From positions 2,314,423 through 2,378,422 of the forward strand of contig NZ_SAXU01000001.1 in NCBI RefSeq assembly GCF_008016455.1: a DNA stretch of 64,000 bases, given 5' to 3'. Numbering within the stretch: position 1 is the stretch's first letter; each line of letters opens with the position of its first letter. Under the pieces are notes generated by a model, which saw only the letters and a list, made by a program, of their open reading frames with translations, ran no database searches and was not told the origin of the DNA. Position numbers and translations under genes: made by a program. Positions 1-10,500 of this stretch are shown here, piece by piece. The DNA is from Brachyspira aalborgi. Its GTDB lineage: Bacteria > Spirochaetota > Brachyspiria > Brachyspirales > Brachyspiraceae.

Positions 1-792
1 TTCGCATCCTAAAACTTCATAAGCCAAAGAACAAATTTCAATAACTTTTTTTTCTGTTTTCTTATCTATTTTTGCGGGAACTTCTAACTCCGTTTTTCCT
101 GGCGTGTATTTTGCATCATAATCGTATATTTCGTTTTTAGTATTTATTCCAAGTATTGGCAAAGTAAATATTCCGTTATTTTCTCTTACAAGTCCAACCG
201 TTATCTCTTTTCCTTTTATATAAGGCTCGATAAAATAATCCGAAATTTTTTCAATTTTTTTTATAGCTTCTTCAAATTCTTTTTTTGTTTTTATCAAAGA
301 AACTCCAACGCTTGAACCGTTTGATATAGGTTTTAATATTAAAGGAAAATCTATTTTATTATTTTCATTAACAATATCTTTAAGCAAAATAAAATCCGCA
401 GTCGGAACTTTAGAAGATTGCCAAATTCTTTTAGTATAAACTTTATTCATACAAACTGAACTTACCAAAGTATTCTCTCCCGTATATTTTATATTAAGAC
501 AATCTAAAAGCCCTTGAATTGAGCCGTCCTCTCCGAAAGAACCATGCAAAATATTATAACAATATTCTACTTTTTCTTTTTTTAGAATTTCCACAAGCTC
601 ATAATGATTTTTAACATCGATTAAAATGCAATTATCTTTAATTTCGTTAAAACTTGTAAGAGCTTTATAAACATTCTCTCCGCTTCTTAAAGAAACTTCT
701 CGCTCTTCGCTTATTCCTCCGTAAAGAACTGCAATTTTTTTATTTTGGAATTTTTTTAAAATATTTTTTTTAATCTCTTCGTTTAAAATCAT
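1..792 (-). CDS. ddl: D-alanine--D-alanine ligase, C-terminal end outside window
   Basis: Cytoplasmic ATP-grasp enzyme that joins two D-alanines for peptidoglycan precursors. The frame is open for 264 codons from the ATG at 792 to the window edge, with no stop, so the C-terminus lies outside. Visible family motifs are the N-terminal AVLYGGISEEREVSL (matching the GGxSxEhxVSL motif), LHGSFGEDGSIQG in the substrate region and PLILKPISNGSSVGVS in the ATP-grasp lobe. Family members are about 300-370 residues, so roughly the last fifth is missing, including the final metal ligands. It reads divergently from nothing here; the minus-strand neighbours upstream are 36 bases away and may share its transcript. 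Confidence 0.93.
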   Translation of the reverse strand, partial: MILNEEIKKNILKKFQNKKIAVLYGGISEEREVSLRSGENVYKALTSFNEIKDNCILIDVKNHYELVEILKKEKVEYCYNILHGSFGEDGSIQGLLDCLNIKYTGENTLVSSVCMNKVYTKRIWQSSKVPTADFILLKDIVNENNKIDFPLILKPISNGSSVGVSLIKTKKEFEEAIKKIEKISDYFIEPYIKGKEITVGLVRENNGIFTLPILGINTKNEIYDYDAKYTPGKTELEVPAKIDKKTEKKVIEICSLAYEVLGCE

Positions 793-828
793 ATTAATTC
801 CCGTTAAATTAAAAAATCTATATACGAT

Positions 829-1116
829 TTATATAATGTCGCATATAGATTGTATGATATTGAACTTTTTTCTTTCTCTCTCGCTTAAAGCCGCATATTT
901 TGATTTATAAACGATTTCATTTGCTAAAAACATAAACTGCTCTTTTATATTTTCCGCCGCTTCTTTTGGAGTTTTTCCGCTCGCTCTTATAGCCAAATCG
1001 TCATTTACTATTAAATAATTTCCGTCTTCAAGTTCAATTAAATAGCCTCTTAAATAGGTTTTAAAATGAAAATCGTCCGTATCGTTAAAATTTAATTCTA
1101 ATTTTTTTCTAGCCAT
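829..1116 (-). CDS. Small HicB-like protein of unknown function
   Basis: A 95-residue soluble protein that I do not recognise with certainty. Residues about 25-65 (IELEDGNYLIVNDD followed by ASGKTPKEAAENIKEQ) have the beta-beta-alpha look of the HicB/DUF1902 fold, where a G-x-T-x-x-E-A turn leads into an amphipathic helix. No HicA-like toxin is next to it, so a toxin-antitoxin role is not supported. Its ATG shares one base with the TAA stop of the upstream lipoprotein gene (TAATG), which predicts translational coupling within a three-gene minus-strand operon (2529 to 829). Confidence 0.75.
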   Translation of the reverse strand: MARKKLELNFNDTDDFHFKTYLRGYLIELEDGNYLIVNDDLAIRASGKTPKEAAENIKEQFMFLANEIVYKSKYAALSERERKKFNIIQSICDII

Positions 1117-1913
1117 TAGTATATACCCGCCTTTTTTGAATAATTTTCATTAGTCAAACTAAATGTTTTTTGAGTAAAAGGAATATCGTTGGTATTAAAA
1201 GCGTAAGGAATTCTCTCTTTAAGCCCTCTTATACCGTTGGATATAGCCTGATTTATTATAGTGTAAAGTTCCTCGCCATGTCTTTGCTGATATTTTACGA
1301 CATCGGCAATAACTATTTCATAAGCCGTTTGTTTTGTCGGCGAACCCGTATCGCCTATTATATGGTAGGATTTTCCACTTAAAGTGTCAACCCAAAGATA
1401 TTCTCCGTTAGCGTCATAAATTCTAAAATCTACTATAATATTTTGAGACCAAAAAGACATATAAGAGTTTGCATACATTATTCCGTCATAATCGTTAAAT
1501 ATTTTTTCTATCGCGGTTTCGTCCGATATTCCCGAAGGCAGAGTTCCCGTAGCCGCGACATAATCCGCTCCTAATATAGAATGATTTGATAATTTTGAAA
1601 ATTCCGATTTTCCTAAAGCTTCTTCTAAAGTTATAAGTTTAACCAATTCGTTTTGAGAGTTAAAATTGCTTATAAAACTTTCTAATACATAATCGGCGTA
1701 TATTTCCGTATTCAAATATTTTAATTTATCAAAATATTGATTAGTCATATCTTTAGGAAATGTAAACGAAGCTATAACAATATTTCTTTCTTTGCTTATA
1801 ATATTGTCGACAACGACATAAGATTTCCTCATATTTGCGCATGATATTATAATTAATATAATAAAAAATATAAATAATCTTTTAAGTATTTTTTTATTCT
1901 TTTGTTTATTCAT
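1116..1913 (-). CDS. Hypothetical lipoprotein
   Basis: 265 residues. It has a Lys-rich start, a hydrophobic stretch (residues about 13-24) and a lipobox ending IISC, so it is probably lipid-modified and membrane-anchored outside the cytoplasm. The mature part resembles the broad group of spirochaete lipoproteins that begin with a conserved beta strand (NIVIASFTFP), but I cannot name a family. It overlaps the upstream HEAT-repeat lipoprotein gene by 8 bases and the downstream small gene by 1 base, so the three are almost certainly co-translated. Function unknown. Confidence 0.8.
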   Translation of the reverse strand: MNKQKNKKILKRLFIFFIILIIISCANMRKSYVVVDNIISKERNIVIASFTFPKDMTNQYFDKLKYLNTEIYADYVLESFISNFNSQNELVKLITLEEALGKSEFSKLSNHSILGADYVAATGTLPSGISDETAIEKIFNDYDGIMYANSYMSFWSQNIIVDFRIYDANGEYLWVDTLSGKSYHIIGDTGSPTKQTAYEIVIADVVKYQQRHGEELYTIINQAISNGIRGLKERIPYAFNTNDIPFTQKTFSLTNENYSKKAGIY

Positions 1914-2529
1914 ACGCGTTTCCCTTTCTATATTCTATAACCTGCTCCGCTATCGATTTTACCGCATAATCGGAGTCTCCCGAAGATAATAAATTTAAAG
2001 CTCTATCGACTTTTGCATCTTTATAATCTTTCAAAGATTCTATAGCAGTCATTCTAACCCATTTATTTTTACTCGATAAACTATCTAAAATCGGATTTAA
2101 AAGTTCGGGAGCGTTTATATTTCCCGCAACTTTTAAGGCTTCCATTTGAACTTGCAAATCTGTGTCTGAAATCGCTCTTTTGATGCTGTCGATAGCTTCT
2201 GGGTTGCTTGCCGCGAGTTTTCCAAGTCCCATAACGGCAATACATCGAACATTAAAATCAGGGTCTTCAACGCTAGCTTTTAAGAAATCGCTATATGCAA
2301 TTTCAGTTTCCAAATTGCTTAAAACCCACATAGCTTCCGCTCGCACTTCTCTATTTCCATTTTGAGCTGCGTTTAAAACTTCCAAAAGCGCCTCTTCGTT
2401 TTTAGGATTTTTTGCCAATTTTCTTTCCGCTCTATTTATATCTTCGATTCTTCGTAGCGTCACATTTTTTTGAGAACATGAAATTAAAAATAATATAAAT
2501 AATGCAAATACAAAAAAATTGTTTTTCAT
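1906..2529 (-). CDS. HEAT-repeat lipoprotein
   Basis: 207 residues with a signal peptide and lipobox (FLISC, Cys about residue 18). The mature protein is built of helical repeats of about 30 residues, for example REVRAEAMWVLSNLE, FNVRCIAVMGLGKLA, LQVQMEALKVAGNI and KWVRMTAIESLKDY. This is the alternating pattern of HEAT or PBS-lyase-type repeats. Such proteins are scaffolds that bind other proteins, here at the membrane surface. It begins 9 bases after the alaS stop and overlaps the next lipoprotein gene by 8 bases, so it may be read through from alaS. Confidence 0.85.
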   Translation of the reverse strand: MKNNFFVFALFILFLISCSQKNVTLRRIEDINRAERKLAKNPKNEEALLEVLNAAQNGNREVRAEAMWVLSNLETEIAYSDFLKASVEDPDFNVRCIAVMGLGKLAASNPEAIDSIKRAISDTDLQVQMEALKVAGNINAPELLNPILDSLSSKNKWVRMTAIESLKDYKDAKVDRALNLLSSGDSDYAVKSIAEQVIEYRKGNAYE

Positions 2530-2538
2530 TAAAAAATC

Positions 2539-5133
2539 CTACAATAATTTATTTTTTATTTTATTTATCTCTTCTTTAGCTTTATCAATATTTTCAATCG
2601 AGCCTTGAGCGAAAGCGTCTTTTCCGCCTCCTCGTCCTCCCGCAGCCGAAATAATCTCTTTTACTATGGAATTAGCCGATATATTTTTTAAGGCTTTTCC
2701 CGTAACTTGAGCAAGTATCGAATTTGACAAATCCATTTTGCTAATCATTATAGAGACAGAATCCTTTACTCTTTCTTTTATAGTATCCGCGTATAATCTT
2801 ATATCTTTTATATCTTCATTAAACTCCAAATTGTAAAATCTTATTCCGTTTAAGTCCTCGTAATTCTCCATAAACAAACTTGAGGAAGAGCCTGAAGTTT
2901 TTAAACTCTTATTTTCTTTTTGAAGTTTCTTTATTTCATTTTGCAAATTTTCCGCTCTTATATTAAGTTCGTCTATTTTTGAAGCTCCAAGTATATGAGT
3001 TAAACTCTTTACTTTATTAAACAAATTTGTAGCCTCTTTTGCCGCTTTAATTCCCGTTATTGCCTCTATTCTACGAACTCCGCTTGCAATCGAACCTTCG
3101 CCGACTATATGAAAATAACCGACTTGAGCCGTGTTTGTCAAATGACTTCCTCCGCAAAGTTCCACAGAAAAACCGTTTCCAATATTTAATATTCTAACCG
3201 TATCGGGATATTTTTCTCCGAATAAAGCTTTCGCTCCCGAAGATATAGCTTCTTCTTTTGGCATAAATTTTATTTCAGCGGGCATAGATTTAAATACTAT
3301 TTCATTAACTTGATTTTCTATAGAAATTAAAGTTTCTTCGTTTATAGAATCGGGATGAGTAAAATCAAATCTTAAATAATCTTCGCAGACGAAACTTCCC
3401 GCTTGATTTATATGACTACCTAAAGTTAATTCCAATACTTTTTGTAAAATATGAGTAGCCGTATGATTTTTTCTAATTGAGTTTCTTCTATCTAAATCGA
3501 CAAATAATTTTATTTCCTCACCCGCTTTCAAAGAATAATTTTCGCAATCGACAATATGAATAATCGTATTTTCTTTTTTTTGAGCGTCAATGATTTTAAT
3601 TTTTTCTAATTTTGAATTTTCAATATAACCCGTATCTCCGACTTGTCCGCCCATCTCTCCGTAAAAAGGCGAAATATTGGTTATAACAATAGCTTTAGAA
3701 TTTGAAACGCTTTCCTTTTTATTTCCGTTTTCGTATAAGGCTACAATTTTTGCATCGACTCCGTTTATAATAGAATCATAATCTTCGCCCGTATATTTAG
3801 TTTCAAAGTTTTCAATATAATCAAATTTAGATTTTTTATCGCTATCAATTCCTCTGCTTCTATTTCTTTGAGATTCCATAGCTTCTTCAAAACCTTCTTT
3901 ATCAATCGTAAAACCATGCTCGCTTGCCTCTTCTTCCGTTATATCTAAAGGCAATCCATAAGTGTCGAAAAGCATAAAAGCGTCAGAACCTTTTATAATT
4001 TTATCTTTAGAATCTTCCATTACCGAATAAAGTTTATTGATTCCAGCCGATATCGTATTTATAAATTTATTTTCTTCTTCTTTTAGAATTCTTTTTATAT
4101 TATTTTCTTCTTTAGGCAAATTATCGTATATGCATCCGTAAACATTTATAACCGAATCCGTAATTTCATTTAGAAAAGCGTTTTTATAACCAAAATCGTT
4201 TGCCGTTTTCAAAGCTCTTCTCAAAAGTCTTCTTAAAACATAACCTCTGCCTTCGTTTGAAGGAATGCATCCTTCTCCTATAACGAATACTAAAGCTCTT
4301 AAATGGTCGGCTATTAAATTTATTTTAGTTTTATTTTTATCTTCGTATTTTATATTTAATTTTTTTGTTATAGAATCTACAATCGGCTTCATAACATCGG
4401 TTTGATAATTGCTTTCCGCTCCTTGCATAATATAGCATAATCTTTCGAGTCCCATTCCCGTATCGATTCCGACATTTTGAAGAGGAGATAATTTTCCGTC
4501 AGTATCTTGAAAAAATTCATTGAAAACCAAATTCCAAAATTCTAAATATCTTTCGCAATCGCAACCGACATAACAGCCCTCTTTATGACAGCCTTTTTCT
4601 TCGCCCATATCAATATAAAGTTCGCTACAAGGTCCGCAAGCTCCAGAATCTCCCGCAGGTCCCCAGAAATTATCTTTTTTTCCAAGCCTAACAATTTTTT
4701 CTTTTGGAATTCCTATTAGTTTATTCCAAAGTTCAAAAGCTTCGTCATCTTTTTCGTAAATGGAAACATATATTTTTTCTTTAGGCAAATTAATAACTTC
4801 GGTTGAAAATTCCCAAGCGAATTCTATCGCTTCTTTTTTAAAATAATCGCTCATAAAACAGAAATTCCCAAACATTTCAAAAAAAGTATGATGCCTTGCG
4901 GTTTTTCCTATGTTTTCCAAATCGGATAATCTAAAACATTTTTGTATTGTGGCTACTCTCGAATATGGAGCTTTTTTTATTCCCGCATAATAAGGTTTAA
5001 ATTGAAGCATTCCCGCCGTAGTGAATAATAAATTCGGGTCGTCTATCGGTATTAAGGAAGAAGATTTTTCTATAGCATGTTTTTTGCTCTTGAAAAACTC
5101 TTTAAATTTTTCCCTTAATTCTAAATGTGTCAT
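2539..5133 (-). CDS. alaS: Alanyl-tRNA synthetase
   Basis: Charges tRNA-Ala in the cytoplasm. At 864 residues it is full length. The class II catalytic core is at the N-terminus (LLFTTAGMLQFKPYY, then RHHTFFEMFGNF). The editing domain carries both zinc or active-site signatures: HTATH (His557, His561) and CGGSH (Cys660 to His664). The C-Ala part ends with the glycine-rich AAGGRGGGKDAFAQG motif. No premature stop or gap is seen. The gap to recX upstream is 104 bases. Downstream the HEAT lipoprotein gene follows after 9 bases, an unusual partner for a tRNA synthetase. Confidence 0.98.
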   Translation of the reverse strand: MTHLELREKFKEFFKSKKHAIEKSSSLIPIDDPNLLFTTAGMLQFKPYYAGIKKAPYSRVATIQKCFRLSDLENIGKTARHHTFFEMFGNFCFMSDYFKKEAIEFAWEFSTEVINLPKEKIYVSIYEKDDEAFELWNKLIGIPKEKIVRLGKKDNFWGPAGDSGACGPCSELYIDMGEEKGCHKEGCYVGCDCERYLEFWNLVFNEFFQDTDGKLSPLQNVGIDTGMGLERLCYIMQGAESNYQTDVMKPIVDSITKKLNIKYEDKNKTKINLIADHLRALVFVIGEGCIPSNEGRGYVLRRLLRRALKTANDFGYKNAFLNEITDSVINVYGCIYDNLPKEENNIKRILKEEENKFINTISAGINKLYSVMEDSKDKIIKGSDAFMLFDTYGLPLDITEEEASEHGFTIDKEGFEEAMESQRNRSRGIDSDKKSKFDYIENFETKYTGEDYDSIINGVDAKIVALYENGNKKESVSNSKAIVITNISPFYGEMGGQVGDTGYIENSKLEKIKIIDAQKKENTIIHIVDCENYSLKAGEEIKLFVDLDRRNSIRKNHTATHILQKVLELTLGSHINQAGSFVCEDYLRFDFTHPDSINEETLISIENQVNEIVFKSMPAEIKFMPKEEAISSGAKALFGEKYPDTVRILNIGNGFSVELCGGSHLTNTAQVGYFHIVGEGSIASGVRRIEAITGIKAAKEATNLFNKVKSLTHILGASKIDELNIRAENLQNEIKKLQKENKSLKTSGSSSSLFMENYEDLNGIRFYNLEFNEDIKDIRLYADTIKERVKDSVSIMISKMDLSNSILAQVTGKALKNISANSIVKEIISAAGGRGGGKDAFAQGSIENIDKAKEEINKIKNKLL

Positions 5134-5237
5134 AATAGCTCCAATATTCTAAAAAATTAAATAACTTTAGCTTATTAATAATATATTTAAATTGTTCATT
5201 TTGCAAGTAGAATTTAATACAAATTAAAGAAGTAAAA

Positions 5238-5852
5238 TTATTTTTCTTTATTTTTTATATATCTTTCAAGTAAATCTTTTATATCGTCATATTTAAAACC
5301 TTTTCTCATTAAGGTTCTTATAATATATTCTTCTTTATTTTCTTTATCCTCATAAACTTTATAATATTTTCTTATTGCATTTTTTAAGGCTTTGTTTTCG
5401 CTTCTATAACTTATTGAGTTTGAGGCTCTTTCTATTAAAGAATTTTTTATTTTGGATTTTTTAAGATAATCTATTATAAATCTTTTGCTTTTTCCTTTTA
5501 GCTTTAACGAATTAACGGCTATTTTTGTAAATCTTTTATCGTCTATTAAATCATAATCTCTGCAATATTTAATCGCATAATTTATAAATCTTTTTTTATG
5601 TCCTTTTTGAGCGAGTTTTTCTTTAAGCATATTTTCGCTTACAAAACTTCTTTTTAGAATATTGACGGCTGATTTTTTAGCGGAAGATTCATAAGCTCTC
5701 ATTCTTATATGCGGAATTTCTTCGTATTCGATTTCCATTCCTTCGTATATATCGAGTTCATAAACTCCATTTTTTGGAATACTAAAAACGCTTCCGCCCG
5801 AAACTTTTATATATACTTTATCGCCTTTGAATTTCATTTTTAGAATAAACAT
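5238..5852 (-). CDS. recX: RecX-like regulatory protein
   Basis: RecX binds RecA filaments and limits recombinase activity. The 204-residue product has the three-helix repeats typical of the family: AVNILKRSFVSENMLKEKL, then INYAIKYCRDYDLIDDKRF (the classic LIDD-x-x-F signature), then a third repeat ending YDDIKDLLERY. The N-terminal 50 residues form a beta-rich segment also seen in other RecX proteins. It stands alone: recA is not in the window. It diverges from the lipoprotein gene at 5964. Confidence 0.9.
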   Translation of the reverse strand: MFILKMKFKGDKVYIKVSGGSVFSIPKNGVYELDIYEGMEIEYEEIPHIRMRAYESSAKKSAVNILKRSFVSENMLKEKLAQKGHKKRFINYAIKYCRDYDLIDDKRFTKIAVNSLKLKGKSKRFIIDYLKKSKIKNSLIERASNSISYRSENKALKNAIRKYYKVYEDKENKEEYIIRTLMRKGFKYDDIKDLLERYIKNKEK

Positions 5853-5963
5853 AAATAAATATTATATTAAATTTATCTATTTTCAAGTATTTTATAATTC
5901 CAAAACTTATAAAAGTTATATTTTTTTATTGCATATATATTTTTATAATATATAATAATAAAA

Positions 5964-7454
5964 ATGAATAAAAAATTAATAATCTCATTAACCTTTATAT
6001 TATTTGTTTCATGCAATAAAGTTAAATATCAATTAGAAAATAAAAACGAAAAAAATTATAGTTTTGAAACGGCTCAATATATTTCAAAAGACGGGATAAA
6101 CGGAGAGATTGAAGCGGGAAAAAAAGATTATTATTATTTTGGTATTGAAAAAACTCAAATTATAGATTTTTATATTTCAAATTCTACAAAATCTCATATC
6201 GCTATGACTTTATACGACAACGAAAAAAATATTATAAAAGTTATAAGCGAACCTGATTATATTGTAAACGCCTCAAATACAAACGAAATGATAAAATTAA
6301 ATAAAGATATTCAAATTATGAAAGGAATGTATTTTGAACAACATAACGATATGCTTTCTTCAACGCTTCCAAAATATTATATAACAATAGAATCAAGAGA
6401 AAAAACGGAATATAGTTTAATACTTCAAAAAAGAGAATATAAAGAAACTGATGAAAAAGAGCCAAACGATAAAATAGGCAACGCTCAAATTATTGAAGTC
6501 AACAGCGATAATAGATTATACACGATAGAAGGATATTATAGTCAAACTTATAATCCCGCTTTAACTTCGGGAGATTTAAAAAATATGGAAATAGACGCTT
6601 ATAAAATTACAAATGGTTCTTTTAATATTTATTCGATTTCAATAGAACTTTCGGGCGTGCCTTCTATTGACGCAAGTTTAAGATTATACGATTATAAAGG
6701 AAATTGGATAACTATTAAAGATATAAATAATACGGGAGACGGAGAGACGATTGATAAATTAATATTATATCCCTACTCTTCATATTATTTTGTTTTATCG
6801 GCAAATAATACTGTTTTAAATATTCCATATCGATTAAATATAATAGCTAAACCTTATGATAAATATACGGAAAACGAGCCTAACAATAAACCTGAAGAAG
6901 CTCAAAATATAGAATTTAACAAAACTTATAAAGGAGCTATAGATTATTCTTTTGATAGAGATTATTTTTCTTTTAATATTCCGATTCAATCAAGCATAAA
7001 ATTAAAATATTTTTTAATCGATTCTCAAGCGGTTAATATATCCGTTTCAAATAATATTGACGGAAAAATAAAAACGATGCCACAAACGGACGATGAAAAT
7101 ATATTTAGTTTGCCTCAAGGAAAATATTATTTAATTTTTGAAAGAGATTTAACCAAAGAAGCTTGGCAAAAAGGAATCTCAAAAGCGAGAAATTATGAAT
7201 TCAATTTAAGCGTTTCAAATGAAATGAGTATGGATTATAATTACGGATATTACGATTATAAGGATGAAACGGAAAATATAGACGAATATAATTATTATTA
7301 CTATAATGAAGAAAGCCAAAAAGAATTTGAAGAAAATTTAGAAAATAATTTTAACGATACGAATAATAAGATTGAAGAAGATTATAATTCTGATTATTAT
7401 TACTATTATTATGAAGATGAAAGCAACAATTATGATTATTATAACGAATATTAA
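5964..7454 (+). CDS. Lipoprotein with PPC-like repeats and a Tyr-rich tail
   Basis: 496 residues. A short signal peptide ends in a lipobox (FVSC, Cys about 17), predicting a lipid-anchored extracytoplasmic protein. The body holds about three units that open with an EPN(D/N)-x(4-7)-AQ-I motif (about residues 163 and 303, weaker near 33), followed by beta strands with D-x-Y/F-x-F. That is the look of bacterial pre-peptidase C-terminal (PPC) domains. From about residue 420 to the end the protein is an acidic tail dominated by Tyr, Asn, Asp and Glu with runs of up to six tyrosines. No peptidase domain is attached. It lies 52 bases upstream of the AsmA-like gene and probably shares its transcript. 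Confidence 0.82.
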   Translation: MNKKLIISLTFILFVSCNKVKYQLENKNEKNYSFETAQYISKDGINGEIEAGKKDYYYFGIEKTQIIDFYISNSTKSHIAMTLYDNEKNIIKVISEPDYIVNASNTNEMIKLNKDIQIMKGMYFEQHNDMLSSTLPKYYITIESREKTEYSLILQKREYKETDEKEPNDKIGNAQIIEVNSDNRLYTIEGYYSQTYNPALTSGDLKNMEIDAYKITNGSFNIYSISIELSGVPSIDASLRLYDYKGNWITIKDINNTGDGETIDKLILYPYSSYYFVLSANNTVLNIPYRLNIIAKPYDKYTENEPNNKPEEAQNIEFNKTYKGAIDYSFDRDYFSFNIPIQSSIKLKYFLIDSQAVNISVSNNIDGKIKTMPQTDDENIFSLPQGKYYLIFERDLTKEAWQKGISKARNYEFNLSVSNEMSMDYNYGYYDYKDETENIDEYNYYYYNEESQKEFEENLENNFNDTNNKIEEDYNSDYYYYYYEDESNNYDYYNEY

Positions 7455-7506
7455 AAAATTACTATATCAATTTATTTATAAAGAATATAATATATAATTA
7501 TAAATT

Positions 7507-10500
7507 ATGAAGATAAAAGATTTATTTAAAAATTTAAAGAAAAAAAAAGAAAATGAAACAAATGCCGAAAATCATTTGGGCGAAAATATTAATAATAATC
7601 AAATTAAAAATAATAACGCTAAAAGAAAATTCAAGAAAAGATATATTCCTTTAATTATTTTAATCGTTTTGATAATCGGAATAATCGGAGCGAGAATATA
7701 TTTTAATAACGAAAGAGTAAAAAATTTAATAGAAAATATTGTTTATTCTTCAATGAATAGAAAATTGGAAATTGGAGATTTTAAATATTCTATTTTATTT
7801 CCAAATATTCAAGCTAGCGATATTATGCTTTATAATTCTACAAAATTTAACGAAGCTGAAAATATTTCTATAGATAATTTGAGATTAAGATTTTCATTAT
7901 TTTCTTTATTTTTATTAAAATTAAATATAAAAGAATTTTCAATAGACAATTTATATATTAATATGTTTACGGATGAAAGCGGAAATTGGAATTTGCCCGA
8001 TTTGCCTCCTTCTGAAAAAATTAAAGAAACTAATAAAGAGCCTTTCGATTTTCATAAATTGGATTTTCTTAAATTAAAAGCGAATATTGAAAATATAAGA
8101 ATAAATAATTTGTCATTTAAAGCGGATAGTTTTTCTTATATAACAAATCAACCGAATAACGGACTTATCGCAAGTTTAAGCAATTTTAATTTGCATTTGG
8201 ATGTTCATACAAAAAGATTTGAATTATCAAAAGCGATTAGCGTTTACGCTCCCGAAATATTGAAAGATATTGATATAAAAAGTTTTATAAGCGATAGTTT
8301 GACTTATAACGACAGCAAAACTTTATTTAAAGATAATCCGCTATTTAATTTAAATATTGATAATAAAAATAATAAAGACGAAATTGAATTAAAATTTGAT
8401 TTTGAAATAGAAAAGCCAAATTTTAAATATAACGGAATTAAAAAAGAAGATATGCAAACGGCTTTCAATTTGCTTGCAAGATATAATATAACAAATCAAA
8501 CCGTTTATATAGATAATATTTCTTCGGAACTTTTAAATGACGAAATATTGAAAATCATAGCATCCGCAACGGAAATATTTTCAGATAATATTGGAATTAA
8601 TTTAGAGACATTATATGCAAAAATAGATTTGAAAAAAGTTAATAGCCTAACTTCAATATTTATGCCTTCTTTAGGTTTGAATATGAGCGGTTTAGTTAAT
8701 GCAAACGCCGATAAAACTGCGGGAACTATAAATAATATTGATAATAATGTTAATATATCTTTAGAAAAAATAAATTTATCAATGTCTAATTTAATAGCTA
8801 TAAATAATTTAAACTCTCTTACAAAAATAAATTATAATTATAACAAAAATAAAAATTCAAGAGACGATATAAAAATAAATCATAATACAACGATTGATAG
8901 AGTTTTTGCATTAAATAGATATATGATAAATAATACCGATTTAACTTTTAGAGTTATCTCTTCGTTAAACGGACTTTTGGAAATCGCTCCCGCTATAAAT
9001 AATCCCAATAAAAAATCGGATACTATTATTTATGTCGATAATATTTCTACAAAATATATGAATTCCTCCGATATAATTATGAACGGAGAGGTAAAATTTG
9101 ACGAACCAACCGATTTAAATATTAATCTTAAAACTCTTCCTTTGGCTAATTTAAGCGGAGGACTTGCAAGAGGTTCTTTGAATGCCGATTTAAATATTTT
9201 CGGAGATTTGATAAACGATATTGACGCAAACCTTAACGCTATAGTAAATAATTTTTCTTATAATTTATCGGGAGAAGTTTCTTCTACGGCAAAAGCAAAA
9301 TTAAAACTTTTAGCAAATGCCGATTTGCTCTCTCAAAGAATTAAAGTTTCAGAACTTAATTTAGATTTGGATAATTTTTTGAATTTTAAATCGCATCTTG
9401 ATTTGGGAGGAATGGGATTAAAAAAAGGTTTCGTTAATATCCATACTTTAAGAATAGCGCCTTATTCAATGAAAAGATGGCTTTCGCCAAAATTTGCAGA
9501 ATTGCTTGAAAATTTGCCTTTTGATGACGATGTTCGTATAACGAGCGCTTTAGGTTATAATTTATCTTTAGAAAATACTTTTGCAAGTTTTACAAATTAT
9601 AGCACTTTTTACGCGACTGAAGAAAAATATAAACTTCAAGATATTTTTTTGCAAGCCGATGCGGATGTTAATTTTGGAGAAAATTTGCATGCCAATATAA
9701 GAAAATTTAATTTGGAAAGTCCTACTAATAATTTAAAAGTTAGCGTTGATGGATATTTTACGCCAACAATAAAAAATGCAAATTTAAATTATGAAATAGG
9801 ATTAAACACGGAAAATTTATATCTTCCTTTCGGAGTTGAAATTGGAGGATTATTAAGTTTGATTGGAAATTTAAAAAACAATATAGCAAACGGAGATTTT
9901 ATAACGGATAAATTTTTTGTTAATATGGATTCTTCAGATAAAATGTCTATAGTATTGAAAGGCTTAAAATCGAATATAGATTATCATTTTGATTTAACTC
10001 CGACTACAAATCAAGCAATATCGACAGCGGCGAGATATACTCCTTTAGTTAGTCAAGTTCCGAATCTATTTTTTGAGCAGCTACGAGTTTATTTGAAAAT
10101 AGCTCCTTTTATAGACGACAGTATAAGAATAACCGATTTTTCTTCGGCGGTTAAAGTGCAAGGACATGGATTTACAATACAGGATTTAAAATCTTCTTTA
10201 TATATTGGAGGCGAAAAATTTGACGACAATTTATTTTTAGCGTCAATATCTAATGAAACCGCGCCAAGAAGAGGAGCGATTCATTTGCCTTGGCTTAATT
10301 TAGATTTGGGAAGTTTTAATGCAAGCAGTATAAAATACGATATGCGTATGTTGGCAAGCGATATTAATTTTAAGTATTTGCTTTCGCCCGAAAACAGAAG
10401 CAAAATAGACGATGATAAATTATTGGTTAATCTTACGGGCGATATTTCGGGAATTGGAATTAATCCTTTAAGCGCTATAAAACCCGCGACTTTCTTTGTA

